Shown: positions 53,411 to 64,000 of the stretch, one piece after another
Layout: each line of letters opens with the position of its first letter
Position numbering within the stretch: the first letter of the stretch is position 1
Program-made: the position numbers and the translations under genes
Assembly: GCA_027972325.1 (NCBI GenBank)
Contig: JAPMOS010000003.1
Location: 993,001-1,057,000, forward strand
Reading direction: 5' to 3'
DNA: 64,000 nt
Source: Paratrimastix pyriformis
Taxonomy: Eukaryota; Preaxostyla; Paratrimastigidae
The notes under the pieces: model-generated
What the model was told of the DNA's origin: nothing
What the model saw: only the letters and a program-made list of their open reading frames with translations
Databases searched by the model: none

Positions 53411-56053
53411 ATGAGCTCAATCCTCGAACAGCAGCGGGCCTTGCATGAGGATTTGGAACGATACGAGCGGGTGTTTTGCGATATCTATAAGGAAAAGCCA
53501 ATATCAGTTTGTCATGAGCCCCAGGCACGACTGATGTTTTTCCTTCCCATTAGCAAAAAGATCAAGTTATCCAGCAGCAACATATCAATTATTTCCTCAA
53601 CAGACTTTTTGAGTGCACAAAGAGACTAAATGATCTCTACCAGGACGAGGATGGGTCTGCGTTTGGCGGGCGTTCTCGGCCCGTTTCACTCGACATAGTC
53701 TTCGGGCTGCTGAAAACGAGGCTCTCACAGGTGCCAACGTTTTCCAGTCCTTTTACAACCAACTCCACGAGTCCCGTGATTTTTACCAGCACAATTTGTC
53801 CGCTTTGAGCGATGTCTTGACCACCATCGAGGAGCGAGAGGACGAGGACTTGGTCAAGTTTAGTGGCGAGGAACATTGGGGCAAGTACCTCGACCTTCAT
53901 CCTCTGTACATGAAGTACTGCAACCTGGGCTCGCAGTTTGAGAAGTTCGATTACATCACCTACCTCGATCGGTTTGCCTCCTTCGCCGAGATTCCTCGCG
54001 AAGTGAAGGACGCCGACTACCGGGGGTCTGCCTCCCCGGCCTCGCGTCCTCTGTTGCATGCATCCATACCATTGGGCAAAGTGCGGGCGATCGATCATTC
54101 TGCCTCCCTCCCCCCCCCCCCCCCCCTCCCTCCCCTCCCAGGTATCTGAGCGAGCTCCTGGCGTACATTGTCTCCTTCCACCAACGGATCCATCCGCTGC
54201 TTGACCTGGAGCGGATCACCGAGAAGATTCGCGCCGAATTCGAGGAGGAATGGAGCCGGTCTGCCCCTCCCCTCCCTCCCTCCCCTCCCCCCCCCCCCCC
54301 CCCCCCTCTCCGCGCAATATGCTGATGGGTGCCGACACGGGTTGTGTGGGCGGTGCAGTGGCGCCTACCCGGGGTGGGAGCGCCTGGTCGAGGTTGCCCC
54401 CAGCGCGAGCACGGCCACCGCGGCCGCCCCCAAGCAAGAGGCCGGCGTACCCGTCCCGCCCCCCGCCACGGCCACCGACGCGGCAGCGGCCCCGGCCCCC
54501 GCCACGGCCCCCGCCCGGGCCGAGGACAACCCGCTGTACTGCAAGGCGTGTCGGAAGCTGTACGCCAAGCAGACCGTCTTCGACAGCCACCTCAGGGGCG
54601 ACCGCCACAAGCGCAACCTCAAGAAGATGGAGCAGTTCCTGGGTCCGCGCCCTCGCCCCCCATCGCACTTCCCCCATCCTCGCCCATCCTCGCCCCTCCC
54701 CACTGCTCCCCCCCGGGCCTCTTGCCCTGGCACGGCCTGACTGGTTCCCCCCACCCGCGCCCCACTGCAGACCCCCGGGTGGACGCGACGGCCCACGAGA
54801 CGGCCGCGGTGGAGGCCAAGATCATCCGCCTCTCGGAGCTGCTCGAGAAGCAGGCCGCCGACACCAAGACCTACATCCAGAAGAAGCAGATCCTCCACCC
54901 CGACGAGCTGGCCGTCCGTCTCCTGCCCCTGCCCCCTGCTGCCCCCTGCTGCCCCCCCTGCTGCCCCCCCTGCTGCCCCCCCTGCTGCCCCCCCTGCTGC
55001 CCCCTGCTGCCCCCCCTCCTGCCCCCCCTGCCCCCCCTACCGTCATCGTCATCGTCATCGTCACCGTCACCGTCACCGTCACCGTCACCGTCACCCCTGT
55101 TCTTACGGTCGCTGTGGGCACACGTTCATGTTGGGGTTGGGTTGGGCTGGGTCGGGGCGTGCAGCACGAGGCGACCGAGGAGGTGCCGCTCGAGGTCAAC
55201 CTCGACGAGGACGACGAGGACGCCGCCAACGCGGCCCCGTACAACCCCAAGAACGTCCCCCTGGGCTGGGACGGCAAGCCCATCCCCTACTGGCTCTTCA
55301 AACTCAACGGGCTCGGTCCGGCCCCACCCCCCTCCATCCATCTTCCCTCCGCCCCTCCTCTCTTTTCCTTCGCGACCCCGCGACTGTCCTCCTTCCCATC
55401 TCAAACTCACGGTCATTGCCATCCTCCTCACTGGTGGCGGGTGGGCGGGTCGGGGTGCCGGTGCGTGCGTGTGGGCAGGGATGGAGTTCAAGTGCGAGAT
55501 CTGCGGCAACGTGTCCTACTGGGGCCCCAAGAACTTCGACAAGCACTTCCAGGAGTGGCGCCACGCCCACGGGATGCGGTGCCTCAAGATCCCCAACACG
55601 CGCCACTTCCACAACATCACATCCCGCGAGGAGGCCCTCATCCGTCCGTCCCACCGCCTGCCCTGGCTCTGCTGCCATGCGCTTGTGTGTTGTCTGTGCG
55701 CTGTCTGTGCGCTGTCTGTCTGTGGTGGGTGTCCAGGTCCAAGGGAGTCCCTCCCTCCCACCACTCCTTGTGCCCGTTGGCGCGTGCTGTCTGTGGGGGG
55801 GCCCAGTGTACGAGAAGATCAAGAAGGAGTCCCTCACTCACCACTCCTCGTGCCTGTCGGTGTGTGTGTGTGTGGTGCATGACATGATGGGCGCGTGGGT
55901 GCGTGGCCAGTGTACGAGAAGATCAAGAAGGAGTCCCTGGCGGGCAGCTTCATCCCGGCCGAGGAGGAGGAGTTCGAGGACCGCCAGGGCAACGTCTACA
56001 GCAAGAAGACCTTCGAGGACCTCAAGCGCCAGGGCATCGCCACCTCCGGCTAG
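53411..56053 (+). CDS. SF3A3: Splicing factor 3A subunit 3 (SF3a60 / Prp9 homologue)
   Basis: SF3A3 is part of the U2 snRNP and helps the branch-point complex form. ATG 53411 ([20 protein letters not shown]) parallels the METILEQQRRYHEE start of the family. Then [51 protein letters not shown] and [22 protein letters not shown]2H2-like motif ([20 protein letters not shown], about 54535) follows. Then [20 protein letters not shown], the C-terminal zinc finger [19 protein letters not shown] and [20 protein letters not shown]. It ends [19 protein letters not shown], stop TAG 56051-56053. Joins use GTTTGT, GTCTGC, GTCCGC, GTCCGT and GTCCGG. Introns hold two poly-C tracts and repeat arrays. The last intron contains a duplicate of its own acceptor and exon start. 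Confidence 0.95.
54948..55095. repeat. (CTGCTGCCCCCC)n and (GTCACC/GTCATC)n arrays in an SF3A3 intron
   Basis: About six CCTGCTGCCCCC units up to about 55026 are followed by nine GTCATC/GTCACC hexamers at 55044-55095. Both lie between [14 protein letters not shown] and the exon [13 protein letters not shown]. Confidence 0.88.
55735..55942. repeat. Tandem duplication of an SF3A3 intron end and exon start
   Basis: GTGTACGAGAAGATCAAGAA plus GGAGTCCCT occurs at about 55806-55834, and again at about 55913-55941, where it is the real last exon. The DNA after the first copy (ccactcctcgtgcc) also echoes a segment at about 55756-55775, so the unit is roughly 90-105 bp. Confidence 0.85.
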
Positions 56054-56503
56054 AACATCCCGGGGTGGGCCTTTGGGGCGCGTGAGGCGGGGCGGCGGCG
56101 GAGGAGGCGGAACAAGAAAATCCGACGATCTTCCGGCGCGGCTTGCCCGGGTCCCGACCGGCACACAGAGGAGGGGAGGGGAGGGGAGGGAGGGGAGGGA
56201 GGGGAGGGAAGAGTGCGAGAGGAAGCGGCGGCCCATGGAGGCGAAGGCGGCCCCTCGGCAAGGCGGGGAGGGAGATGGGGGGTGAGGAGCAGCCGTCGAT
56301 GCGCGCAAGTTACGCCCAACTGGGAAGAACGGAGCACAGGAGAGAAGTGCGGGCCGCCAGAGAATCGAGCAGCCCGGGAGGGCGGCGGAGAGAAGAGAAG
56401 GGAAAAAAAAGAAGCGCGGGGGGGGGGGAACGGAGGCGCAAAAAAATGGAAAACTTGGGTCGGCCAGGGGCTCGGGGCGCCACCACGGGGGCGCGCGAGC
56501 GCC
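56054..56503. other. Convergent 3' intergenic region
   Basis: 450 bp between the SF3A3 and uridine kinase stops. It is purine-rich, with a (GGGGA)n run at about 56170-56212 and G/A tracts at about 56400-56450. No gene seen. Confidence 0.55.
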
Positions 56504-57825
56504 TTAGCGAGGGCCCACCAGCAGCACGGGCGATGTGCCCAGGGGGGCGGCCATCATGGGGGAGGTCGACCGGGTGCTGAGCATCCGGGGCGGGGTCGTC
56601 CCCAGGGGGGGCAGCCCCATGTGCAGCCGCCTGCGCATCTCCAGGGTCTCCCGGATGTGGCCTGCCCCGCACCGTCACCGCCCCCACCACACGAGGACGT
56701 CAGCATCACCCCGGGGGGCAACACACCCGCCCGCCCGCCCGCCCGAGGGGAGGATGACGCCGGACCGCAGATGAGGTTGATGGCCACCATGTTCTCGCCG
56801 CCCTTCTGGATGACAATGTCGGCGTGCTCCTTGGTGGGGGCGATGTACCGGTCGTAGGCCGGCTTGACGAAGGTCAGGTACTGGGCCAGCACGCCCTGCA
56901 GCTCGCGGCCACGCTCGGCAATGTCCCGTTGCACTGCCGAGGCCAGAGGCCCAAAGTGACCGAATGCGATCGGGGGATGGCGGGGGGGAGGAGAGGTGGC
57001 CAGGGAGGGGAGGGTTGTACAGGAGGGGGCTACCGACCACGGCGCGCGAGGCGGACGTCAGGGTCGGCGTCGACGAAGATCTTCATGGACATGAGCTTGA
57101 CGATCGACGGGTCGTGCAGGATCAGGATGCCCTCTGTCAGGCAGCAGTCGCCACCACCCATGGGGAATGGAACCGATGAGGGGTGTTTCCACGGCCATGA
57201 CGGCTGGGTGGCCAGGGTGACGGGGACAGACCCAGGATGATCACCTCGGCCACGCCCACATGGGTCACCTGGTCGGGCAGCCGCGAGTGGGTGACGAAGT
57301 CGTAGCTGTGCGGGGAGAGGCATTTCGAACGAACGGTGATAAAGCCGGAAAACCGAGCAACAGACACAGGAATTTCGCAGGGTTGGCGAGCCAGCAGCTT
57401 GGAGATCGTCTCGTGAATGAGGGGGAAGTCGAAGGCCGCCGGGTGATCGAAGTTGAACTTGTTCTGCCGGGCCATTTCCTTCTGCTCCGGTGTCAACGGG
57501 CGATAGAAGCTATCTTGAGAAATCACCACAACGTTGCCCTTATCAATCACATGGTCCTCGTGCAGCTTTTGGATGACCATCTTACATACGGCTGTGCAAC
57601 AAATGTCGAATCTCGGGGAATTGTTCGGGAATAACGCAGACTAGTCTTGCCACTGGCCGTGCCGCCTGCAACACCAATAACGAGGGGCTTCTCGTGGGGC
57701 TTCTCGGCATGCTCGGCAGCGGGATTCTGGGGAGACCGGGGTGGCATCACACTCGCTGGATTTTGCGATGGGACGATGGAAGGGGACACCGGGGGTTGTT
57801 CCTCATCGAGCCGAAAATGCTCCAT
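56504..57825 (-). CDS. Uridine kinase (uridine-cytidine kinase)
   Basis: It phosphorylates uridine and cytidine in pyrimidine salvage. ATG at 57823-57825 (MEHFRLDEEQPPVSPS). Walker A is PLVIGVAGGTASGKTS (about 57660). The next exons give MVIQKLHEDHVIDKGNVVVI, SQDSFYRPLTPEQKEMARQN and FNFDHPAAFDFPLIHETISK, the classic UCK lid and Asp-bearing block. Then FVTHSRLPDQVTHVGVAEVI, EGILILHDPSIVKLMSMKIF and VDADPDVRLARR; RDIAERGRELQGVLAQYLTF and VKPAYDRYIAPTKEHADIVI follow. The tail (HIRETLEMRRRLHMGLPPLG) ends LLVGPR, stop TAA 56504-56506. Length and order fit a full single-domain UCK. No UPRT domain is fused. The gene is head-to-head with CEP41, 77 bp between start codons. The 5' 500 bp are AT-richer. 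Confidence 0.93.
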
Positions 57826-57902
57826 TCTCGGACGTCCCTGTCTCGATCCGTATCAAACTCCAAGGGGTCATAAAAACTCATCCCGAGATTTGAACCCAAA
57901 AA
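57826..57902. promoter_or_regulatory. Bidirectional promoter, uridine kinase / CEP41
   Basis: The 77 bp between two divergent ATGs must supply or overlap both promoters. AT-rich; no named element is visible. Confidence 0.5.
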
Positions 57903-59231
57903 ATGAGCCTGCGTGCAGGGACGATCATCAGAAAGGAAAACAATGTCCGTTCAGCCCTTTTGCTAAATACACATATTCCCCACAAAAATGTAGCCAATCG
58001 ATCACAGATTGCCACCACCAAACCCACGTTACCAGCATATCGGCCCCGTGGTTAACACTGGCTTCAATGTTCGGTCTGGTAACTCTTTGGGTTGCATACT
58101 ATCGATCGGTTCACGTTTTCCCACATCTCACAGCAAATATCTTGATCAAAACGATCAACCGACCAACGCCCGCTTTCAAAAGGAAGAACCTTTTAAGCGG
58201 ATCCGCCCAGATACTTTGTACCATCTAATCACCGAGGAACAACGGTTCCAACAGTTTGTTCAGGCCCATCCCGAGGAAGAAACGCCCCCGCCCCCGCCCC
58301 CGCCCCCGGGTCCCCAGGTCAGTGCCCTGTTTGCAAGGCGCGCCCCTTGACCCGACTTTGGAGCAGCAGCCTGGTGGCTTTTTCTTCGGCCAATCGGAAC
58401 CTCCTCAATCCCCGGCCTCCGCTCCCTGTCCGGCATCTCTCCCTCCTGGCTCCATTTTTTCCCACATTGGGGCTTTAGCGGCGACGGGGCGGTGCTTCCT
58501 CCTGCTCGATGTGCGCGACGAAGAGTCTTTTGCCCAGTGCCGCATTAAAACAGGTCTGCCTCCCCGCATCTCATCATGGCCAACTCCTCGGGACCGTCCA
58601 GCCCAGCACTACCCTCTCGCCATGCTTTCTCGATCCGTCAACGCTTTCACCCCGGAGATCTACGACTTTGTCTGTTGCCGCACCCCTTGCATCTGAGTCT
58701 GTTTCCCCAACCCCCGCGCAGAGGAACAAGCCCGATCGTGTCATCATTCTGTACTGTAACGACGAGCGCGAGTCATCCAGGGCGGCGACCATTTTCTTTG
58801 AGCGGGGCGTCGATAATGCGATTTTGCTCACGGGTGGCCTGCGCCCCTTCACCTGGGCACATCCCGACGTCATCGACGGGGTCCCCCCATGGCCTGCGCC
58901 AGCCCCCAAGGGGCTGCCCCCAAGACGACGGGATCAGATCAACCGTCCGTACCCCACCCTTATTGTCCTCCATTTCCTTCGCATTGTGTAGCATCCGGAA
59001 TTCCCCCGGCTGCTGCCACCTCTCGTCCGGCCACCGCCGCCAGCGCTGCCTCTGGTGGGTCCACGATCTCACGAGGAACGGCTACTTCCCGGACGACAAC
59101 ACCTCGGGGTGGAGCAGTCTGGAGATGACCTCTCCTTTACGAATCCAAAAAGATGCAAATGTTATTGTTTCCAAGGCGTCGACCGAAGGTTGTTCCAAGG
59201 TGTTGAGGAGTGGGCGCCAGGTGAGCGATGA
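57903..59231 (+). CDS. CEP41: CEP41-like centrosome/cilium protein with rhodanese-like domain
   Basis: CEP41 supports tubulin polyglutamylation in cilia. ATG 57903 ([14 protein letters not shown]) splices (donor GTCCGT, acceptor AATGTAG) to [20 protein letters not shown], matching the NPRYQHI motif of CEP41. Then [20 protein letters not shown], and the rhodanese-like domain: [40 protein letters not shown] and [20 protein letters not shown] (about 58740), ending [20 protein letters not shown]. Human CEP41 has Asp where this protein has Cys (YCNDERESS), the position of the rhodanese catalytic Cys. A final exon reads [20 protein letters not shown] to a stop at 59229-59231; an alternative frame there would stop near 59128. 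Donors GTCCGT, GTCTGG, GTCAGT, GTCTGC and GTCTGT. Confidence 0.85.
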
Positions 59232-59364
59232 CGATTTGCGCTCAGAAAGAACGTCGGAAAACTCACCTGCAACCTAATGTTTGTTTAATTTGGAGGTTTC
59301 TGTCCGCTCACAGTTGACTTGCGGTGGTGCCTGTTTGAAATTTAAATCGAGAAGCGTAGCCAGT

Positions 59365-62300
59365 ATGTCCTTCTGGTGGAACACACTATCTGTTAAATTG
59401 AGCGTACCTTGTCTGGTTCTCTTGCGATTGCGCTTTTTTGGTTGACACAAGGTTGTTTTTTGGAATCCTTCAGATTCTGCACGGTCAAACACAAAATTCG
59501 CGTCTGTCGTGTCAATCATCGCGTGTCATCATTGCATATTTTTTGTTACGAAACCAGGCGGCACTGGTCCGGTAGGCCGAACGACGACGTCGTACCATCT
59601 CCGCCTCCCAACGGAGCAGGTCTCTACCCTTTCTCCCCAGGCATCACAGTGCGACCCTCCGCAGCAACGGAGAGATGCTGAGTTTGTTGAATACGGCGAT
59701 TCGATTGCCATTCCAAAAACTACTTCGGCACGGAATCGGCTGTACCAACAAATTCGTCGGACGTACGCGATGCATCCCCATACCGCATCCCTCCCGCTGG
59801 GCACAGCCTCATTGCTGGCCAGTGAAGCAGAAGCCCAAATGCCTGGGTCGGCACCAGAAATCACTCGTCCGCACAGTTCGGCGTCTCTCTTGCGCGGGAA
59901 TGGGTCTCACCCGCCCCCGGGCCAAGTCGGCGACCTCGTCGTGCGGGCGAGCAGTGCCTTTGGCGAGTCGCCCCACGAGCGCGACCGGGCGGCCTTCCAA
60001 CGGAGCACCGTCCTCTTCGGGTCCACCTCGAATATTGCTCTTCTATCCCACACCCAGGGTCCCTCGGCCCGACAGTCGCCGCCGCCGCCGCCCCCCAAAC
60101 GGCCCGGGCAGCAGTCCCCGCACTCCCCGTCGGACAGCAGCCGCAGCTCCGCCCCGGGGGCAGCAGCCACCGTCCATCGGCAGAGCTTCCCCATGTCCCC
60201 CGCCTCGGACGAGCGCCTCGCCCTCGGGGCCGGCGGCTCGGGGTCCGACCGTGACCGGGCGCTCGGGGCCGTGGTGGTTGACAGCCTGGGCGCCCAGCGG
60301 CGGGGCAGCCGGCTGATGGAGGCCTGCAGCCTGATCGAAGAGCGCCAGGCCAGCCTGCGCGCCGAGAAGCAGGCCCTCCTCATCGCATCCGCCACGGCCA
60401 GCCAGCGGGTCCGCTGGCCCAGCCGGCCCAGCGGGCATCCCCCCGGGGCGGTGGAGGGCCAGCGGGTGCCCATCCGCGACGGCCACGAGGACGCCAGCCC
60501 GCGGCCCTCCGAGGACCACCTGGGCCAGTGGCGCTCCTCCGACGGTACCCAGTCCTCGACCCCGTCCCTGGCCCTGTCGCCCTCCCCCCGGGAGCTGGTC
60601 GCCTCCCCCCGGGCCAGCGACTCCTCCGCCTCCTCCTCCCCGCGGCTCGTGCCACCACCCGGCCCCCACCCGGGGGGTGAGCCTGGCCGCCCCCCAGACA
60701 CGATCCCCGAGGAACCCGCCCTTCCCGACCTGCCGGCCGAGCAGCTGCAGCCGCCCCCCGGGGCCGCCGGGCCGGAGGTGCTGCGAACCTCCATCAACCA
60801 GCCGCCCACCCCGCCATCATCGCCCCGCCTCGGGGCGCCCTCCCCGGGCCCCTCCCCCGCCCAGCGTCTGAGGCCCAAGCGGCCCTCGTCGGCCCGCCCC
60901 CCGATGGATGGCGGCCTGGTCGTGGGCCCGCTGGGCGAGCGCAGACCCGCCACAGCCGCCTCGGCCATGCGGCGTCGGGGCGGCCCCAGGACCCCCCAGC
61001 AGCCGCCGCCAACCACCTCGGCCCCCACCGAGTCCGCGGCGCTCCCTCGCACACCTCCCTCGGCGCACCATCCCTCGCCAACCCGCCCACCCCCCAGGCC
61101 GGCATGCCCAGGGGACTCACCGCCAACCCTCCTTCCCTCCATCCCTCTCCCTCCCCCCCTCCCCCATCCTCCCTCCATCCATCCCTCCATCCCTCCATCC
61201 CTCCATCCCTCCATCCCTCGGTCCCCTGTGCAGGTCGATGCTGGGCTCGGGCTACATCCCCCACCGCGCCTTCCCCTCGCACCACCCCATGCCCGCCCGG
61301 GGCAGCCCGCCCCACCCCGCCTCCACCCGGCCGGCGTCTCCCTCGCCCCTGGCCACCAGCAGCCCGCCCCCCGCCGGTGCCTCCGCCTCCCCCTCCGCCT
61401 CCCCCTCCTCCTCGCCCCTCCTGCCGCCCCGGCCCCCGAGCGCCGGCGGGTCAGCGGCCAGCCGGGGCCTGTACCGGGTCTCGGCGCCGCGCTTCTTCCC
61501 GCCCCTGACGGCCGCCCTGGGGGCGCCCTCGCCCCCCGAGCTCCGCGTGGCCGCGGTCCCGTCGCCCCAGCCCAGCCCGGGCCCCCCCGACATCCCGCAG
61601 CCTCCGCGGCCCGCCCAGGGGGCGCCCCACCCCGACCCGGTGGGGCCCATCGACCTGCATGCGGGCGCCTTCGCCCTGGGGGCTGTCCCCCCGGCCCCCG
61701 AGACGGGCCGGGACTCGCTCGCCCTGAGCGCCTCCACCACCAGCCCCCGCAGGATGCAGCTGCCCCCGGGGGCCCTCGCGCGCACCACCAGCCCGGGCCC
61801 CGCGGCCCCCGCCTCGGGCCGCAGTCACACGTCGGCACCCGACGAGCGACCTCCATCCCGGTCCGTCCCTTCGCCCTGCCTGCCACGGCCGTCCGTCCCT
61901 TTCCCCCCGATCGCCGCGGCGGCACAACCGACCCCCTCCTGCCCTCCTCGCTCGGCCCGCTGCTCGGGTGGGGGGGCGCCTGCAGGTCGTCGGGCTTTCT
62001 GGACCCGCTGGACGAGTGCGAGTGGGACCCGTATGGCGGGTTCGTCGCGACCGCCCTGCCCCCGCCCCAGCAGCGCCCCCTCGACTCAGGCGCCCCATCC
62101 AGCGCCGGCCCCCGTCCCGTGGCCGCCACGTCCTCCTTCCCGGCGCCGCCGCCACCACCACCCCAGGGCGACATCGGCGAGGGCGATCCGTCTGCCGCAG
62201 GGTCGGAGCTGCCCAGCCCCAACCCCAGCACCCAGCCGCCCGGGGACCGCGCACAGCCGCGCAGGGGCGAGCATACTGCTGCTGCCATACGCTCCTCGGC

Positions 62301-64000
62301 CCTGCCCGAGGCGGCCCCGGCATCCCCGGCATCCCCGCTGGCCTCGCCGGCCTTCCCCCTCCGGCCCACCTCGGCCCGGCCTGGGTCCCCCTCGGGCGGG
62401 GCCACCGGCCGCTCGGTCCCGTCGCGCCCCCCGTCTGCCGCCAGCGCGCGCCCCACCGCCCCACCACCCACCCCGGCCCCGTCCACCGGGGGGCGCGCCA
62501 CCCCAACGGGCGCCAGTCGGATGGGCAGGCCACAGTCGCCCCTCGTCCGCGAGCCGCCGCCCGCCTCGCAGCCGACCCTGCCCGAGGTGGCGCCCCTGCG
62601 CACCACGACGGTCGAGCTTTTCGGGGCCGACGAGGGCGAGGGCGAGGGCGAAGGAGGCGGCGAGGAGGCCCTCCCGTCCCCCGAGGCCCCGGCCCCCGGG
62701 CGGAGCGAGAGCCCAACACCCTCGCCGGCCCTCGCCCAGCGGGCCTCCGTCAACCGGCTCTCGGGCTCCAAGGAGCGCGGCCCGGAGCCCTACTGGGAGA
62801 CCTCCACGGGCGGCTACCGGATGCCGCGCCTGGGGGCCCTGCTCAGCGGGGCCATGAGCACCCAGCGGCCACACTCGCCCCCGTCCGGCCAGCTGTCGCC
62901 CCACCCGCCCGCCCCGCCCCCGTCATCGGCCTCGACCTCGCCCCGGCACAGCAGCCCCGGCTCGCCCAAGGCCCGGCTGGGCCACGGCCCGGGTGGGGTC
63001 GGACCGGCCGTCTCCTTTGCGCCGGCCTTCCCCGAGGGCGCGGTGCGGATCGAGACGTGCCCACCCGCAGCCCCGGCCCCCGCCCGCAAGGCGGCCCCAA
63101 GGTCGGCTCAACCCCGGCCGGGCCTTCTCATCGCCCCGCCACGCCCCGCCACGCCCCGCCACGCCCCGCTACGCCCCGCTACGCCCCGCCCCGCCCCGCC
63201 CCGCCCCGCTCCTGGCTCACCCCCATCACCGCCCGTCTTTCCCCCCCTTCCGCCATCCTGTCCTCTCTCCCCGGCGTCGGCCCAGCCCGCTGGTGCTGCT
63301 GCCCCCCTCGGGCCCCCCGCTGGTCGGGGAGAGCCCCCTCTCGACGACGGCCACCCCAGCCGGGACCCCGCTCACCACCGCCGACGGGCTGCTGGCGGGG
63401 CTGCCGGCCCTGGTGCTGGCCGGCTGCGAGGTGCCGGCCATCCTGTCGCCCGCCGGGGCCATGTCCCCCTGCACGGCCCGGCCCCCCACGGCCACCGTGC
63501 AGCGGCACCCGTTCTCGGTCTCCATCGAGTCGCGGGGCCCCTCGACCTCCCTCCCCCAGGGCGCCCTGCTGGCCATGGCCGCCGCCACCGCCCCCGATGC
63601 CCCCGATGGCCTCCACACGGCACTGGCTGACTTCTCGGGTGCCCCCTGGGCGGTCGCCGTGCCCCTCCTCGAGCAGCCCCCGGCCGACCCGCAGCCGCAG
63701 GTTGCCCCGGCCGGCACCGACGGGCTGCCGTGCTCCTCCTCCTCCTCCTCGCCCCGGCTGCCCACGGGCCTGGCCACCCCTGTGCCCCTGCACGCCCAGC
63801 GCCAGTTCCCGGCCGCCCCGGACGTCTCGCTGCGGGCCTCGGCCGGCCAGCTGGTGGGGGTCCCGGGGCACCACCCCGCCCAGGCCTGGGGGCCGTCCCC
63901 AGCCCCGCCCACCCCACCCCCCGCGCTGGTGACCGGCTCTCCGGGGGCCGACAGCCTCCAGCTGAGCCCCACGCCCCGCCCGACCCCCGTGCCGGCGGGG
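59365..64000 (+). CDS. Very long Pro/Ala/Ser-rich protein of unknown function, 3' end outside window
   Basis: A likely start is ATG 59365 (MSFWWNTLSVKLSVP), spliced by GTCTGG to the acceptor AAACCAG at about 59560 (CGTGPVGRTTTSYHL). The frame then stays open for more than 1,500 bases of mostly disordered sequence, for example SIAIPKTTSARNRLYQQIRR, GSRLMEACSLIEERQASLRA, and many SPR/PSP repeats. Introns are inferred at about 61100-61230 (acceptor CTGTGCAG), 61860-61986 (donor GTCCGT) and 63105-63297 (donor GTCGGC). More ordered islands are SSGFLDPLDECEWDPYGGFV (about 61990), EPYWETSTGGYRMPRLGALL (about 62790) and HPFSVSIESRGPSTSLPQGA (about 63510). No known domain is seen. The abundance of Ser-Pro sites would suit phospho-regulation. 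Open to the right edge. Confidence 0.65.
61164..61218. repeat. (CATCCCTC)n octamer array in an intron
   Basis: Six or seven 8-bp copies a few bases before the acceptor at about 61230, in a C/T-rich intron. Confidence 0.88.
63133..63212. repeat. (CGCCCCGCCA)n array in an intron
   Basis: About eight 10-bp CGCCCCGCCA/CGCCCCGCTA units, then CGCCC pentamers, downstream of the donor GTCGGC at about 63102. Confidence 0.88.

Noticed and set aside
61968-63932. Alternative plus-strand open frame of about 650 codons in the right-end gene
   Set aside because: Arg-rich, no ordered segments, and out of frame with the islands that look constrained. Taken as a GC-driven shadow.

Overview
The window is nuclear DNA of a GC-rich, intron-dense microbial eukaryote. 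It carries eukaryote-only genes: SERCA-type Ca2+ ATPase, RING-CH ubiquitin ligase, C-terminal-motor kinesin, ATG4, MCM2, casein kinase 1, SF3A3 and CEP41. Almost all are split by spliceosomal introns. CEP41 and the kinesin suggest a cell with a microtubular cytoskeleton and probably a cilium. The species cannot be named from sequence alone; a free-living flagellated protist is the best guess. No tRNA, rRNA, transposon, virus-like element or CRISPR array was recognised.

Layout, left to right: LRR protein (-, cut by the left edge), four-thioredoxin-domain PDI (-), PQ-loop membrane protein (-), SERCA (+), a short unrecognised gene (-), MARCH-type RING-CH protein (+), kinesin-14 (-), ATG4 (+), SYS1-like Golgi protein (+), SLC49-like transporter (-), UNC93-like transporter (+), MCM2 (-), one or two unrecognised genes including an EF-hand protein (-), a tandem pair of membrane-anchored cathepsin B-like proteases (+,+), CK1 kinase (+), SF3A3 (+), uridine kinase (-), CEP41 (+), and a very long Pro/Ala/Ser-rich protein (+, cut by the right edge). 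Packing is tight. Six head-to-head pairs share short gaps: PQ-loop/SERCA, 10.2-kb gene/MARCH, kinesin/ATG4, SLC49/UNC93, EF-hand/cathepsin and uridine kinase/CEP41. These gaps are presumably bidirectional promoters.

Two window-wide patterns stand out. First, introns end in ordinary AG, but their 5' splice sites follow G|GTCYGY (GTCTGC, GTCTGT, GTCCGC, GTCCGT) instead of GTRAGT. Dozens of junctions that restore conserved protein motifs support this. Second, most genes are AT-richer with short plain introns over roughly their first 0.5-0.8 kb. They then become extremely GC-rich, with long introns full of microsatellites, minisatellites and poly-C tracts. Several introns also hold tandem copies of an acceptor plus the first bases of the next exon.

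Gene functions are mostly housekeeping: Ca2+ pumping and folding in the ER, ubiquitylation, autophagy, replication licensing, splicing, pyrimidine salvage, membrane transport and lysosomal proteolysis. Apart from the tandem protease duplication, neighbours show no clear shared pathway. Multi-exon genes are given as start-to-stop spans; exon joins were judged by eye from frame, GT/AG and protein motifs.
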